Source of the DNA: Xenorhabdus vietnamensis
Lineage (GTDB): Bacteria > Pseudomonadota > Gammaproteobacteria > Enterobacterales > Enterobacteriaceae
Length of the DNA stretch: 64,000 bases
NCBI RefSeq assembly: GCF_002127535.1
Contig: NZ_MUBJ01000016.1
Coordinates: 44,738 to 108,737 of the forward strand
Reading direction: 5' to 3'
In this document: piece after piece, positions 1-9,521 of the stretch
Layout of the letters: the number at the start of each line of letters is the position of its first letter
Numbering within the stretch: position 1 is the first letter of the stretch
Made by a program: the position numbers and the translations under genes
The notes under the pieces: model-generated
Database searches by the model: none
Told to the model about the DNA's origin: nothing
Seen by the model: only the letters and a program-made list of their open reading frames with translations

Positions 1-1265
1 TGCAGGAACAGGCGCGGCTCAATATTCGTGAGCATCAAGCCTTGCCAGAGTGGAGTGATGATTGGGCAGCATCATTGCACCGAAGATTGGAGAGGGGGCA
101 AACGTCAGCATTGCAGCCAGTATTTAACCTGAGCGGAACAGTACTTCATACCAATCTGGGACGCGCATTGTTGGCTGAAACGGCAATTGATGCGGTGACA
201 CAGGCAATGCGTTCACCGGTTACGTTGGAATATTCCCTTGAAGGTGCCAGTCGCGGGCATCGTGATCGCGCACTGGCTGGTTTACTCTGTATGTTGACTG
301 GTGCAGAAGATGCCTGCATCGTTAACAATAATGCTGCCGCGGTTTTACTGGTGCTGGCAGCAGTAGCGCAAGGAAAAGAGGTTGTTGTTTCCCGCGGTGA
401 ATTGGTTGAGATTGGCGGAGCGTTCCGTATTCCTGACGTTATGGTGCAAGCGGGCTGCCGTCTGGTGGAAGTGGGGACAACGAACCGAACACATTTGAAA
501 GATTACCAGCGGGCAATCAATGCTGACACCGGCATGCTGATGAAGGTGCATACCAGTAATTACAGTATTGAGGGCTTCACGGCTGAAGTATCGGGAGCAG
601 AGTTGGCGAAGCTGGGCATGATATCCAAAATCCCGACAGTTATCGATCTTGGCAGTGGTTCCATGATAGACATGACGCAATATGGCTTGCCCGCAGAGCC
701 AATGCCCCAGGATTACCTGAACCATGGCATCGATTTGGTGACCTTCTCTGGCGATAAATTACTGGGTGGCCCACAAGCCGGCATTATTGTTGGCAAAAAA
801 CAGTGGATAGAGGCTATCCAGCATCACCCCCTGAAGCGTGCATTGCGGGCAGATAAAATGACGCTGGCTGCGTTGGAAGCGACGTTGCGTCTCTATCAAC
901 ATCCTGAGCAGCTTAGTCAGAAATTACCCACTTTACGTTTGCTGACCCGCACGCAAGGTGAAATCCGTGATATGGCGCAACAGTTACGTCTCAGAATTCG
1001 GGCATATTACAGCGACAAATTCATTGTTCGTGATGAACCTTGCTATTCCCAAATTGGTAGTGGCTCTTTGCCTGTGGATCGTTTGCCCAGTTGGGCGCTG
1101 ACTTTTACTGCCATTGATGGACGTGGCAGCACTTTGGAAAAATTGGCTCACCAATGGCGCAATTTGAAAAAACCGGTGATTGGGCGTCTGTATGATGGTC
1201 GGTTATGGCTGGATCTACGCTGCCTGGAAGATGAAAATGAATTATCGCTGGCGCTGTTTTTATAA
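1..1265 (+). CDS. selA: L-seryl-tRNA(Sec) selenium transferase, 5' end outside window
   Basis: SelA is a PLP enzyme that converts seryl-tRNA(Sec) to selenocysteinyl-tRNA(Sec) using selenophosphate. The frame is open from base 3, so the gene enters from the left. About 420 residues are visible against roughly 460 for the family, so some 40 N-terminal residues are missing. A TTG at 42 is internal, not the start. The motif [12 protein letters not shown] holds the PLP lysine (codon 756-758). The serine/glycine-rich stretch DLGSGS and the asparagine-rich VNNNAAA are typical of SelA. selB follows after 48 bases, the usual selAB pair; no selC or selD is seen in the window. Confidence 0.96.
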   Translation, partial: QEQARLNIREHQALPEWSDDWAASLHRRLERGQTSALQPVFNLSGTVLHTNLGRALLAETAIDAVTQAMRSPVTLEYSLEGASRGHRDRALAGLLCMLTGAEDACIVNNNAAAVLLVLAAVAQGKEVVVSRGELVEIGGAFRIPDVMVQAGCRLVEVGTTNRTHLKDYQRAINADTGMLMKVHTSNYSIEGFTAEVSGAELAKLGMISKIPTVIDLGSGSMIDMTQYGLPAEPMPQDYLNHGIDLVTFSGDKLLGGPQAGIIVGKKQWIEAIQHHPLKRALRADKMTLAALEATLRLYQHPEQLSQKLPTLRLLTRTQGEIRDMAQQLRLRIRAYYSDKFIVRDEPCYSQIGSGSLPVDRLPSWALTFTAIDGRGSTLEKLAHQWRNLKKPVIGRLYDGRLWLDLRCLEDENELSLALFL

Positions 1266-1313
1266 ACATGGCTGCCATCAAAATTGCGGTTATAAGAAAT
1301 AGGTTCGATAACT

Positions 1314-3242
1314 ATGATTTTTGCCACAGCGGGACATATTGATCACGGTAAAACGACCCTGATTCAAGCAATCACGGGTGTTGACACAACCCATTTACCG
1401 GAAGAGAAAAAACGCGGGATGACTATTGATCTCGGTTATGCCTACTGGCCGCAGCCAGATGGATCTTCGGTGGGGTTTGTTGATGTGCCGGGGCATGAAA
1501 AATTCCTCTCCAATATGTTGGCGGGGATTGGTGGCATAGATCATATTCTGCTGGTTGTCGCCTGTGATGATGGTGTGATGGCTCAGACGCGGGAACACCT
1601 GGCAATTTTACGTTTAATCGGGCGGCCTGCCATTACAGTTGTGCTGACCAAAGCGGATAGTGTCGAACAAGCACGGATTGTGGAAGTCCGGCAACAGGCT
1701 GTGCAATTATTGGCATCACAAGGTTGGCAATCAGTACCTTTGTTTGTAACATCTGCAACCACAGAGAATGGAATCATCCCTCTGAGGGAACATTTGTTAT
1801 CTATTCATCAGATAAATTCTGTCCATCAATTTTGCCACGCTTTGACTTTGCAAGATCCTCAATATGAAAGATTAAAACAACGTTTCCGTTTGGCTATCGA
1901 TCGTGTTTTTATCGTTAAAGGTGCTGGGTTGGTTGTTACCGGGACAGCGTTAGCGGGAAATATCGATGTCGGTGAAACGTTATGGCTGACTGGCAGTGAT
2001 CAAGCCGTGAGAGTACGCGGTTTGCATGCACAGAATCAACCCGCTCAGAGTGCTGGAGCGGGGCAGCGTGTAGCATTGAATATCGTCGGGGATATCAGCA
2101 AAGAGCAAATTTTCCGTGGTGACTGGTTATTGTCACAGCAACCAATAATACAGAAACCGCTATCACAAAACCTATTGCTTGCGGCTGAGAAAGTGCTGGT
2201 AGAAATTGAAGCTGATTCACCACTGCAAAACTGGCAATCTCTCCATATCCATCATGCCGCCAGTCATATAACCGGACGAATTTCTATACTGAACTCGTTG
2301 GCTGATGCGCCAATATTGGCTGAACTGACGTTGGATCGCCCGTTGTGGCTGGTGGAAAATGATCGTTTGATATTGCGTGATATCAGTGCCAAGAAAACGC
2401 TGGCAGGAGCGAGGGTCATTAGCTTAAATTCACCACGTAGAGGTAAGCGTCGGCCTGAGTTTCTTGATTGGCTATCCCAACTGTCCCGAACACACAGCCA
2501 TGCGGAAAGTCTCATCTTATATTTAACCCGCGGTGCATTGTCACTCAGCCATTTTGTCTGGTCACGTCAGTTGACAGAAAGTCAGCTCAATAGTTTGCTA
2601 AGCGAGGTGAAGGTAGTTTTTGCTGGTGATTGGGCATTATCACAACATCACGCAGAGTTGGCAGAACAAAAACTATTGCAGTCCATGGCGGGATACCACG
2701 AAAAACACCCCGATCAACTGGGAGTAGGCAAAGCACGCTTGAAACGAATGGCTCTGCCGACACTGGATGATATGCTGGCTTATAAACTTATCAACCGGTT
2801 ATTGGAACAAGATGCGCTAAAACAAACCAATGGCTGGCTGCATTTGCCTGAGCATGGATTAATGTTTACCGCAGAGCAGGCGAGTTTGTGGTCAAAAGTA
2901 GAACCACATTTTAAAGCCGAAGCATGGTGGGTACGCGATTTGGCAACTGAAATGGGAGAAGATGAAGAAACCATGCGCAGCCTTTTGCGAAAAGCAGCGC
3001 AACTAGGGCTCATCATCGCTATTGTGTCTGATCGTTATTACCACCATCATTGCATTCAGCGGTTTGCTAATTTAATCCGCAGTTATTCTCAGGATAAGGG
3101 AGGAATAACGGCAATAGAGTTTCGGGATAAGTTGGGTATTGGCCGGAAATTAGCGATACAAATACTGGAGTACTTTGATCGCACGGGGTTTACCCGTAGG
3201 AAAGCGGATTTGCACGTTTTGCGGGATGAAGGCATTTTCTAG
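1314..3242 (+). CDS. selB: Selenocysteine-specific translation elongation factor SelB
   Basis: SelB is a GTPase that carries Sec-tRNA(Sec) to the ribosome and binds the SECIS hairpin of the mRNA. The 642-residue protein has the G1 motif GHIDHGKT at residues 7-14, G3 DVPGH at 57-61 and G4 TKAD at 112-115. EF-Tu-like beta-barrel domains follow, and the C-terminal third has the repeated winged helices that bind SECIS RNA. It is slightly longer than the E. coli protein (about 614). It lies 48 bases after selA, probably co-transcribed. Confidence 0.97.
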   Translation: MIFATAGHIDHGKTTLIQAITGVDTTHLPEEKKRGMTIDLGYAYWPQPDGSSVGFVDVPGHEKFLSNMLAGIGGIDHILLVVACDDGVMAQTREHLAILRLIGRPAITVVLTKADSVEQARIVEVRQQAVQLLASQGWQSVPLFVTSATTENGIIPLREHLLSIHQINSVHQFCHALTLQDPQYERLKQRFRLAIDRVFIVKGAGLVVTGTALAGNIDVGETLWLTGSDQAVRVRGLHAQNQPAQSAGAGQRVALNIVGDISKEQIFRGDWLLSQQPIIQKPLSQNLLLAAEKVLVEIEADSPLQNWQSLHIHHAASHITGRISILNSLADAPILAELTLDRPLWLVENDRLILRDISAKKTLAGARVISLNSPRRGKRRPEFLDWLSQLSRTHSHAESLILYLTRGALSLSHFVWSRQLTESQLNSLLSEVKVVFAGDWALSQHHAELAEQKLLQSMAGYHEKHPDQLGVGKARLKRMALPTLDDMLAYKLINRLLEQDALKQTNGWLHLPEHGLMFTAEQASLWSKVEPHFKAEAWWVRDLATEMGEDEETMRSLLRKAAQLGLIIAIVSDRYYHHHCIQRFANLIRSYSQDKGGITAIEFRDKLGIGRKLAIQILEYFDRTGFTRRKADLHVLRDEGIF

Positions 3243-3250
3243 CGCTTTGT

Positions 3251-3294
3251 TTTAAAAACAGATCGCTTTAAAAACAGATTACTTTAAAGCAGAT
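3251..3294 (+). repeat. Three tandem 16-bp repeats after selB
   Basis: TTTAAAAACAGAT occurs at 3251-3263 and 3267-3279, with a degenerate third copy (TTTAAAGCAGAT) at 3283-3294. The spacing is 16 bp. They lie just behind the selB stop in a 215-bp gap that holds nothing else recognisable. Function unknown. Confidence 0.6.
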
Positions 3295-3457
3295 AGCGTG
3301 TTTGATGCCTGTTTTCACTATCATTAGTTGAACTCCTTTGAATTCATGCTGTCTCCATTGAACTAACCCGCTGCATTTTATTTGCGGTATATTTGATAAC
3401 TTGTGCTATTTTTCATCAAATTATCAAGCTGAACTCATGTGTGGAATTCAATAAAGT

Positions 3458-5107
3458 ATGAAAAGAAAGATAATCTCGAGGGTTTATCTGGGATTGCTGT
3501 TGATTGCTTCCTTGATATTAGTGTTTGAAAAGGGCGGAGATATTTATCCTGCATTGGTGTCTGTCGGCGTATTTGGCGTCATCTTTGGTCTGGCTTTTTT
3601 AGTTTCAGCGCGCTGGTTATTTTCGGCGGTGTTAACCGGAACCTTGTTTATCATCCTTAAATTCCTCAACCAGATAAAAGTTCATTATTACAAAGATCAA
3701 TTACTGTTTTCTGATTTGAATGTCATGTTAGACCCTTCAAATCAGGAGACCTTGCGCCATTATTGGCTGGCAGGTGTCGCTGTAGTGGCAATGTTTATCT
3801 GGTTGATATTCAATATGATATTGAGTTGGAAATCGCTGCCTTATGAACGTGGGATCAAATGGCGACTAGCCAGTATTGCTTTGATGGTAGTGAGTGTATG
3901 GGGAATCAACCAGACGGTTAATGCTTACCATACTGAATGGCAAAGTGAATTACCGAAGGGACGGGGAACAATGACCAATATGGTGATGTCTGCCTCGGAT
4001 TCGCGATATCAGCTTCCTAAATTCGGTTCATCTGCTGATTATTTTTTACAACAGGCGAAAAAAGTGACGTTGCCTGAACCTCAGTCAGACGTTAAACCTG
4101 ATGTTGTTGTATTATTGCAAGAGTCCACCGTTAATCCTCATATTTACCAGTTACCCACCAATGTACACTTACCTGACCTTTACATGTTCCAGCGTGATGC
4201 GGGTGTCAGTGCCCAAAGCCCACTCAGGGTACAGACCTTTGGCGGCGGGACATGGTTATCTGAATTCTCCGTTTTAACCGGATTGAATACAGAGGACTTT
4301 GAACCCAATAAAAATTCGGTGTTTTACATTGTTGTTGATCATCTTAAAAACAGCCTGTTCCGTGTAATGAAAGACAATGGCTATTACACGGTTGTTCTGA
4401 CACCATTTAATAAATCTGCTTATCATGCGGGACATGCTTACAAAACTCTGGGCGTTGATCGGATTATCCAACCACAGGAGCTTGGCTATCCGGCAGACAT
4501 GGAAGAAAATTTATGGAAAATCTCGACACAAGATATGTTGTCTTACGTGAAAACTATCTTGGCGAAGGAAACAGACAAGCCGATTTTTATTTTTTCTCTG
4601 ACAATGTATGAACATGGCCCTTATGAAGAGAGCCATCATGATGATTATGGTTTGGCTGGAAAAATTGAGCCTTCAACGACGGCGGGCAAATTTAGCCATT
4701 ATATGGAAAAAATCATAGCGTCAGATCCTGCCATCAAGGATTTCAGTGAATTCGTTGCCCATCGCGAAAAACCGACTGTTTTCCTCTACTTTGGTGATCA
4801 TCAACCGAGCATCCACTTTGAGCACTATAATTCTCCACTGCCTGATCCAGCACATGTGACTCAATTTACTCTGCGGGATAACCTGAAACAGGGAGCATCA
4901 ATAACAACGGGCAAGCTGACCGATATCTCTTTTCTCGGCGGCATGATTCTGGAACGTGCTCGTTTGCCAGCTTCTGAGTTCTACCAAGCCAATATGATCA
5001 TGCGTCATTTGTGTGATGGTGCCTTGAATGATTGTCAGGACAATGCGCTGGTAGAGAGTTATAAGCATTATATTTACCAGCAGTTAAAAGTAGCGAGTAA
5101 GGAATAA
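3458..5107 (+). CDS. Membrane LTA synthase/sulfatase-superfamily transferase
   Basis: This 549-residue protein has about five hydrophobic membrane segments in residues 1-150, then a large periplasmic alkaline-phosphatase-fold domain. Family features visible are ESTVNPH (metal-ligand region, near 220), FGGGTWLSEF with the likely nucleophile Thr265, and FGDHQPS near the C terminus. Relatives transfer phosphoglycerol or phosphoethanolamine from phospholipids to glycans or lipids (OpgB, LtaS, EptA groups). The acceptor here cannot be told from sequence. It stands alone between selB and a non-coding stretch, without a strong ribosome binding site. Confidence 0.8.
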   Translation: MKRKIISRVYLGLLLIASLILVFEKGGDIYPALVSVGVFGVIFGLAFLVSARWLFSAVLTGTLFIILKFLNQIKVHYYKDQLLFSDLNVMLDPSNQETLRHYWLAGVAVVAMFIWLIFNMILSWKSLPYERGIKWRLASIALMVVSVWGINQTVNAYHTEWQSELPKGRGTMTNMVMSASDSRYQLPKFGSSADYFLQQAKKVTLPEPQSDVKPDVVVLLQESTVNPHIYQLPTNVHLPDLYMFQRDAGVSAQSPLRVQTFGGGTWLSEFSVLTGLNTEDFEPNKNSVFYIVVDHLKNSLFRVMKDNGYYTVVLTPFNKSAYHAGHAYKTLGVDRIIQPQELGYPADMEENLWKISTQDMLSYVKTILAKETDKPIFIFSLTMYEHGPYEESHHDDYGLAGKIEPSTTAGKFSHYMEKIIASDPAIKDFSEFVAHREKPTVFLYFGDHQPSIHFEHYNSPLPDPAHVTQFTLRDNLKQGASITTGKLTDISFLGGMILERARLPASEFYQANMIMRHLCDGALNDCQDNALVESYKHYIYQQLKVASKE

Positions 5108-5169
5108 ATTTCGCTGTTTTCCCTTGCTTTCATTGTTACTTCTCTTTGTGTCCCCTTCTGTCGATGATG

Positions 5170-5301
5170 TTATTTGGCAGAAGGGATGTATTGAAAAGAT
5201 GTGTTACTCCGTAAATGTCTGGCTGACCCGGCCATTAATTCTAAAACGATTATTTCATGAGATGCAGTTTCATAAGATGCTAATTCACTAATATCTTTCA
5301 T
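5170..5301 (-). CDS. Possible small 43-residue protein
   Basis: This short frame begins with ATG at 5301, preceded by a good ribosome binding site (AAGGGG, 7 bases upstream), and ends with TAA at 5170-5172. The peptide begins MKDISELASYETASHE, is acidic at the N-terminal half and ends in a Ser/Asn/Lys-rich tail (NTSFQYIPSAK). I do not recognise it. It lies alone in the 560-bp gap between the LTA-synthase-like gene and the GntR gene. The spacing and acidic N-half would fit a secreted or modified peptide precursor, but no maturation enzyme or exporter is adjacent. It could be spurious. Confidence 0.35.
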   Translation of the reverse strand: MKDISELASYETASHEIIVLELMAGSARHLRSNTSFQYIPSAK

Positions 5302-5670
5302 AAATAATCCCCTTAGTAAAAGATGATATATCACTTATCTTTAAGTTGGCTGTTTTTATTTTGTCCTAATGAATTGAAAACCCTGAAGTATTGATAGCTG
5401 ACTTATGTAACTAATTGTTTTTCATTATGTTTAATGAATCTATAAATCATTCTTGCGTCAGAGCTATATCCTATAGAAATTAAAGTGACGTTTTTAGTGA
5501 ATAACAATGATCCGGTCTTTTATTGAACTAAAAATGTTGTTTTCTGTGCAGGGTGGTCATTTTTTTAATGACAGAATGTCGGTAATTAACCAGATATAGT
5601 AAGAAAATTTCAAGCTGAATTCCCCTCTTCAAAAGAAGAGGAGTGAGTGATTCATAAATGACCAGATATA
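5302..5670. other. Non-coding, AT-rich gap
   Basis: No gene is supported here. A hairpin CCCCTCTTC-aaaa-GAAGAGGAG lies at about 5622-5643, behind the GntR stop codon (5671), without a T-run; it may be a weak terminator for that gene. The part near 5310-5350 probably carries the promoter of the small minus-strand frame ending at 5170. Confidence 0.4.
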
Positions 5671-6447
5671 TTAATTATTTTGCGGTTTGTAATTGATGTC
5701 GATATTTTGAGGAGAATTGAAATCCAGCCCATAAATGTCACCACGACATAAAATTTCACTGAACTCAATGATATCATTTTGGTTATTCAGGCTTATTTGG
5801 TGAATTTGTAGCAATGGTGAGCTTTCAGCGACATTGAGCAATATGGCCAGATCTGTAGGGCAGGAAATGGCTTTGATTTTGTGATGCACATTGGTTAAGT
5901 GGATATTTTGTCCCTCCCAATGCGCATACAGGGAACCTTCCAACAGCTCAGGATGAGGCAGATAGAGCCGGGGAATATAGGTATTCTCAAGGGAAACCGG
6001 CATGCCATTGGCAAGGCGAATACGGCGCAGTTCAGCGATGGGTTCACCTGTGTTAATCGACAATTTTTTTGCAATCTCTTCCGGTGCGGGAATAATATTT
6101 CTCGATAGCCAATAATTGGATACCGTTCCTCCCTCTTTAATAATCTGGGAGGTAAAGCCGACAGCCTGATTGAGTGAAGAGCACCCCGGTTTGGCAACCT
6201 GAGTGCCAATGCCTTGCTGGCGTATGATTACCCCTTTTTCTTCCAGAATCTGCATTGCCTTACTGACTGTTACGCGGGATATATTGAGAAGTTCAGCTAA
6301 TCGGCGTTCTGGTGGCAAAAACTCACCGACATTCAATAACTGCTTTTCAATTGCCATTTCAATAGCTTTTTGCAGTTGTATATAACGAGGGCTATTGCTT
6401 TTCTTTTCAAGTTGTTCGCATACCCAGTCAACAAAGTGATCCAGCAT
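5671..6447 (-). CDS. GntR-family (HutC/UTRA type) transcriptional regulator
   Basis: The 258-residue protein has an N-terminal GntR winged helix (about residues 15-85, with LPPERRLAELLNISRVTVSK and an IIRQQGIGT wing). A UTRA ligand-binding domain spans about 95-245 (LRRIRLANGMPVSLENTYIP). It reads away from the permease/kinase pair at 7.1-9.4 kb and is probably its local regulator, with a sugar or nucleoside ligand. The same set of GntR regulator, transporter and PfkB kinase occurs in the E. coli yegTUVW cluster, where YegW is the GntR member; this gene may be an equivalent. Ligand unknown. Confidence 0.85.
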   Translation of the reverse strand: MLDHFVDWVCEQLEKKSNSPRYIQLQKAIEMAIEKQLLNVGEFLPPERRLAELLNISRVTVSKAMQILEEKGVIIRQQGIGTQVAKPGCSSLNQAVGFTSQIIKEGGTVSNYWLSRNIIPAPEEIAKKLSINTGEPIAELRRIRLANGMPVSLENTYIPRLYLPHPELLEGSLYAHWEGQNIHLTNVHHKIKAISCPTDLAILLNVAESSPLLQIHQISLNNQNDIIEFSEILCRGDIYGLDFNSPQNIDINYKPQNN

Positions 6448-7026
6448 TTTTTTAACCCCAGTTATTTAATGGCCTAAGTGTACATTAGCCTGTACAGCAA
6501 GGTATAGAGTGTATTGGAATTAGATTGGTATCACATAATGACAAAATTGGACTTTCATTGGCCTTAATGGATGGATAAAGTATAAATCCTGCTTATATAA
6601 GAAATCGGGAGTCTGGGAACTTTTTTCTGAAACTACCTGATCTATTTGCAGGAGCTGTATATCTGATATGTTTCGAGCTACATCCAACAGAATTGTCGCT
6701 CGAAAGATGAAAGGTATACAGAAACGTTATATGTTCTTCAATCTTAGGGCTGATGTCTGACATCAGCCCTAGTGTGGCGTGGCAGATCAGGCGTCCTGTT
6801 GCCAGTTGTGCTTGAAGAAACATCGGCTTAATTGACTTTCTTTTGCAGGGTTAATCAAGCCGGAACGTAGTGCTCTGGTCATGACGTCATTTTTTTGGTA
6901 CTCCGGTAGAGTGTGTGATTCGCGCCAACCTAGGGAAAGAGAACCATTGTAGCCATGACCAGAGCCATTTTTCAGGACGTTATCCGATATCTTCATATTC
7001 CCTGCTGAGGTAAATGGTATAAGTTA
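6448..7026. other. Gap between GntR gene and permease; palindrome, no supported gene
   Basis: The 580-bp divergent region holds the TGTACA pair near 6480 and a perfect 13-bp inverted repeat (arms 6745-6757 and 6759-6771, one-base loop). Two short minus-strand frames, 6593-6823 and 6787-6996, overlap in different frames. Their products match nothing I recognise; they may be the remains of a decayed gene or chance frames. The ATG at 6996 does have CAGCAGGG upstream, so expression cannot be excluded. Confidence 0.4.
6479..6496. promoter_or_regulatory. Candidate GntR operator
   Basis: Two copies of the palindrome TGTACA (6479-6484 and 6491-6496), 12 bp apart, lie 32 bp in front of the GntR start codon. 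Short GT-AC palindromes are common operators for HutC-type GntR regulators, so autoregulation is plausible. Not proven by sequence alone. Confidence 0.4.
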
Positions 7027-7086
7027 GTGCAGTTCACTCAGATAGGGTTTTTCGCCTTGTGTCTTAAGCTTGGCCTTAAGACAGTG

Positions 7087-8499
7087 ATGGAAAACATAAT
7101 GGGTACACAACAAAATCGTCATCGGTTCTGGAAGGTAGAACGTACAGGTATAGATATTATCCCTTCTTCAGAACGCACAGGTACACCTCTGGATCTATTC
7201 TGGGTCTGGTCAGCCGCCAATATTGGCATTCTCGGCATTGTTTATGGTGCCATCATCGTTTCCTTTAAACTCTCTTTCCTGCAATCGGTACTCGCGGCAT
7301 TAATTGGCCTCTCCAGCTTCGCGTTGGTCGGCTATATCAGTTTCAGTGGCAAATTGGGAAGAACCACAACTCTCACTCTCTCCCGGACTATCTTTGGTAT
7401 TAAGGGCAATATTGCGCCGACAGTGATTTTTTGGTTCATCTCCATGGGGTGGGAATCCATCAATATTGTTACTGGTACTTTGACACTTTCTGCGCTATTT
7501 CAGGCTTGCGGACTCAGTGAAAGTACATTTTTGACTGTAGTTAGCATGGTATTGTTTGCCGGGTTGTCAATTGGTGTCACTTTACTGGGAAAAGAGATGG
7601 TCATCACCATGCAACGGTGGGTTACCAAAATTTTCGGCGTAATGACACTCGTTGTCGTGTTCTATATTCTGTTCACGACAGAATGGAAGGCTGTATTAGC
7701 CATGCCATCAGGCAGTTGGTTAACGGGCTTCCTGCCCGCTGTTTCGGTGGTTGCTGCCGGGAGTGGTATCGCATGGGCAGCCACGGGCGCTGATTATAGC
7801 CGCTATCAGAATGAAAACTCCCCCAAAGGAAAAATATTTGCGGCAGTAACCGCAGGCGGAATGATCCCTCTTGTATTGCTATTGTTTGCCGGGATCCTGC
7901 TCTCCGTGCAATTACCTGACCTTCCTAAATCAGAGAATCCGATTGCCCATATTGGCTCTATCTTGCCGGATTGGATGGTGATTCCTTATTTAATGACGGC
8001 AATCGCGGGGATAGTCACAATGGCCGTCATGAGTCTCTATTCTGCTAGTTTGAACTTGTTGACATTGGGAATAAAAGTTAAACGAGTCCATGCTGTTACC
8101 ATTGATTCCATTATTGTACTGACTGTGGCGGTTTATACTCTTTTTGTTACCGGTGACTTCATGGGGCCATTTGTCGCATTTTTGATATTCTGTGGCGTAT
8201 TTTTGGCATCATGGGAAGCAGTCTTCTTACTTGATTACATCGTTATCCGCCGCAAGCAGGGATATTGTGCGGATAAGTTATTTAATTATATTGGCCCAAA
8301 TGGCGGCATCCAATGGATCCCTATCTTGTGCTGGCTACTGGGAGCATTGGCCGGTTTTCTGGTGACGCAAAATGACTTTATGAGTGGCCCTTGGGCTGTG
8401 GGAATTTTTGCGAATTCCAGCCTTGGGTTATTCCTGTCATTTATCGTCAGTTTTATCTGTTATGGTCTGTATTTGATGCTGAATAGGTACAAAAAATGA
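7087..8499 (+). CDS. NCS1-family nucleobase/nucleoside cation symporter
   Basis: About 12 hydrophobic helices and the NCS1 features FWVWSAANIGILG near the N terminus and GWESINIVTGTLTL in an early helix mark this as a purine-cytosine permease (CodB/FCY2-like) protein. It would import a nucleobase, nucleoside or related compound with a cation. The frame is open from GTG 7027, but the hydrophilic leader before TM1 fits ATG 7087 or ATG 7099 better; for 7099 the sequence TGATGGAA upstream could act as ribosome binding site. Its stop overlaps the following kinase start (ATGA), so the two are translationally coupled and likely share a substrate. Confidence 0.85.
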   Translation: MENIMGTQQNRHRFWKVERTGIDIIPSSERTGTPLDLFWVWSAANIGILGIVYGAIIVSFKLSFLQSVLAALIGLSSFALVGYISFSGKLGRTTTLTLSRTIFGIKGNIAPTVIFWFISMGWESINIVTGTLTLSALFQACGLSESTFLTVVSMVLFAGLSIGVTLLGKEMVITMQRWVTKIFGVMTLVVVFYILFTTEWKAVLAMPSGSWLTGFLPAVSVVAAGSGIAWAATGADYSRYQNENSPKGKIFAAVTAGGMIPLVLLLFAGILLSVQLPDLPKSENPIAHIGSILPDWMVIPYLMTAIAGIVTMAVMSLYSASLNLLTLGIKVKRVHAVTIDSIIVLTVAVYTLFVTGDFMGPFVAFLIFCGVFLASWEAVFLLDYIVIRRKQGYCADKLFNYIGPNGGIQWIPILCWLLGALAGFLVTQNDFMSGPWAVGIFANSSLGLFLSFIVSFICYGLYLMLNRYKK

Positions 8500-9419
8500 A
8501 GGAGCCTCGACTGCCTGTTGTTGTTTTGGGGTCGGCGACAGGGGATATAGTTCTCAGGTTGCCAGAATTATTTCATGATGGTGAATATTGGGAAGCTGAG
8601 GAAATTGATCGGCAAGTTGGTGGCTGCGCATTTAATGTGGCACGTGCGCTGTGTCGTCTTCAAACGCCGGTTATCAATGGCATATTTGTAGGTAATGGCG
8701 CTTGGGGCAAATGTGTCGCAACAGAAATGGAAGAACTTGGGTTGACGGTGACCCTGCGTCATCCCACAAAAGATAATAGCTGGTGTTTTGCCATGGTGCA
8801 GCCCGATGGCAAGCGCGTTTATGTCTCCGTTCCTGGTTGTGACGACTCTTGGCATAAAGATATATTAGCGACGATTCCTCTCCCTGAGCAGGGGTATCTC
8901 TATTCCAGCGGCTATGAACTGGCCAATCTAAAAGCAGGCGATTTGCGTGAATGGATGCTGGCCTCCCCGGCAGGGCTGACTTTGGTATTGGATTTTGGCC
9001 CTCGTTTAATTGATATAGATCCTGAATTTATTCGGGCATTACCCGTGGAAAGAACAATACTCAGCTTAAATAAAGATGAGATTGCCTTACTGTGTGGTGT
9101 GGGGGATTCAATGACACAGGCCAGCCGTTATGCCGATGAACATGGTTTCACGATGATTGCCAGAGTGGGCATTGAAGGGGCGTGGATATGCCAACCCAAT
9201 CTAGAACCAGAATATGTACCTGCTTATACGGTCAAGTCTGAGGATCGCATTGGCGCAGGTGATGCACATTGTGGTGGAATGTTGGCGGGATTATCGCAGG
9301 GCATGTCTTTACGCGATGCCGTAGATCTCGGAAACCGCGTTGCAGCAGTTGTTGTCAGCCGCTCTGGTGCTAATGGTGCGCCGAACAAGGATGAACTGGC
9401 AGATTTTATCTTTGGTTAA
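8496..9419 (+). CDS. PfkB-family sugar/nucleoside kinase (YegV-like)
   Basis: The 307-residue protein has the PfkB N-terminal glycine motif (QVGGCAFNVARALCRL) and the C-terminal signature DRIGAGD, whose catalytic base is Asp256. It would phosphorylate the compound brought in by the coupled permease. Size and residues resemble YegV, ribokinase or pseudouridine kinase relatives. No glycosidase (PsuG type) or ADP-ribosylglycohydrolase (YegU type) lies next to it, which leaves the substrate open. It starts within the permease stop codon. Confidence 0.85.
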   Translation: MKEPRLPVVVLGSATGDIVLRLPELFHDGEYWEAEEIDRQVGGCAFNVARALCRLQTPVINGIFVGNGAWGKCVATEMEELGLTVTLRHPTKDNSWCFAMVQPDGKRVYVSVPGCDDSWHKDILATIPLPEQGYLYSSGYELANLKAGDLREWMLASPAGLTLVLDFGPRLIDIDPEFIRALPVERTILSLNKDEIALLCGVGDSMTQASRYADEHGFTMIARVGIEGAWICQPNLEPEYVPAYTVKSEDRIGAGDAHCGGMLAGLSQGMSLRDAVDLGNRVAAVVVSRSGANGAPNKDELADFIFG

Positions 9420-9456
9420 ATGACCTGAAAATTTATCAGGGAAAAAATACGTCAAC

Positions 9457-9495
9457 AAAAAACCTACACAATTGAAATATTGCGTAGGTTTTTTT
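9457..9495. terminator. Bidirectional intrinsic terminator
   Basis: An 11-bp stem AACCTACACAA / TTGCGTAGGTT (one mismatch) with A-run before and T-run after separates the kinase gene (+) from the convergent regulator gene (-). It would stop transcription from both sides. Confidence 0.85.
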
Positions 9496-9521
9496 CGAGG
9501 TTTATACCGAGCGGGTCTTTA

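Noticed and set aside
345..725. 126-codon minus-strand frame inside selA
   Set aside because: Lies wholly within the conserved selA frame; product rich in Cys and His without pattern.
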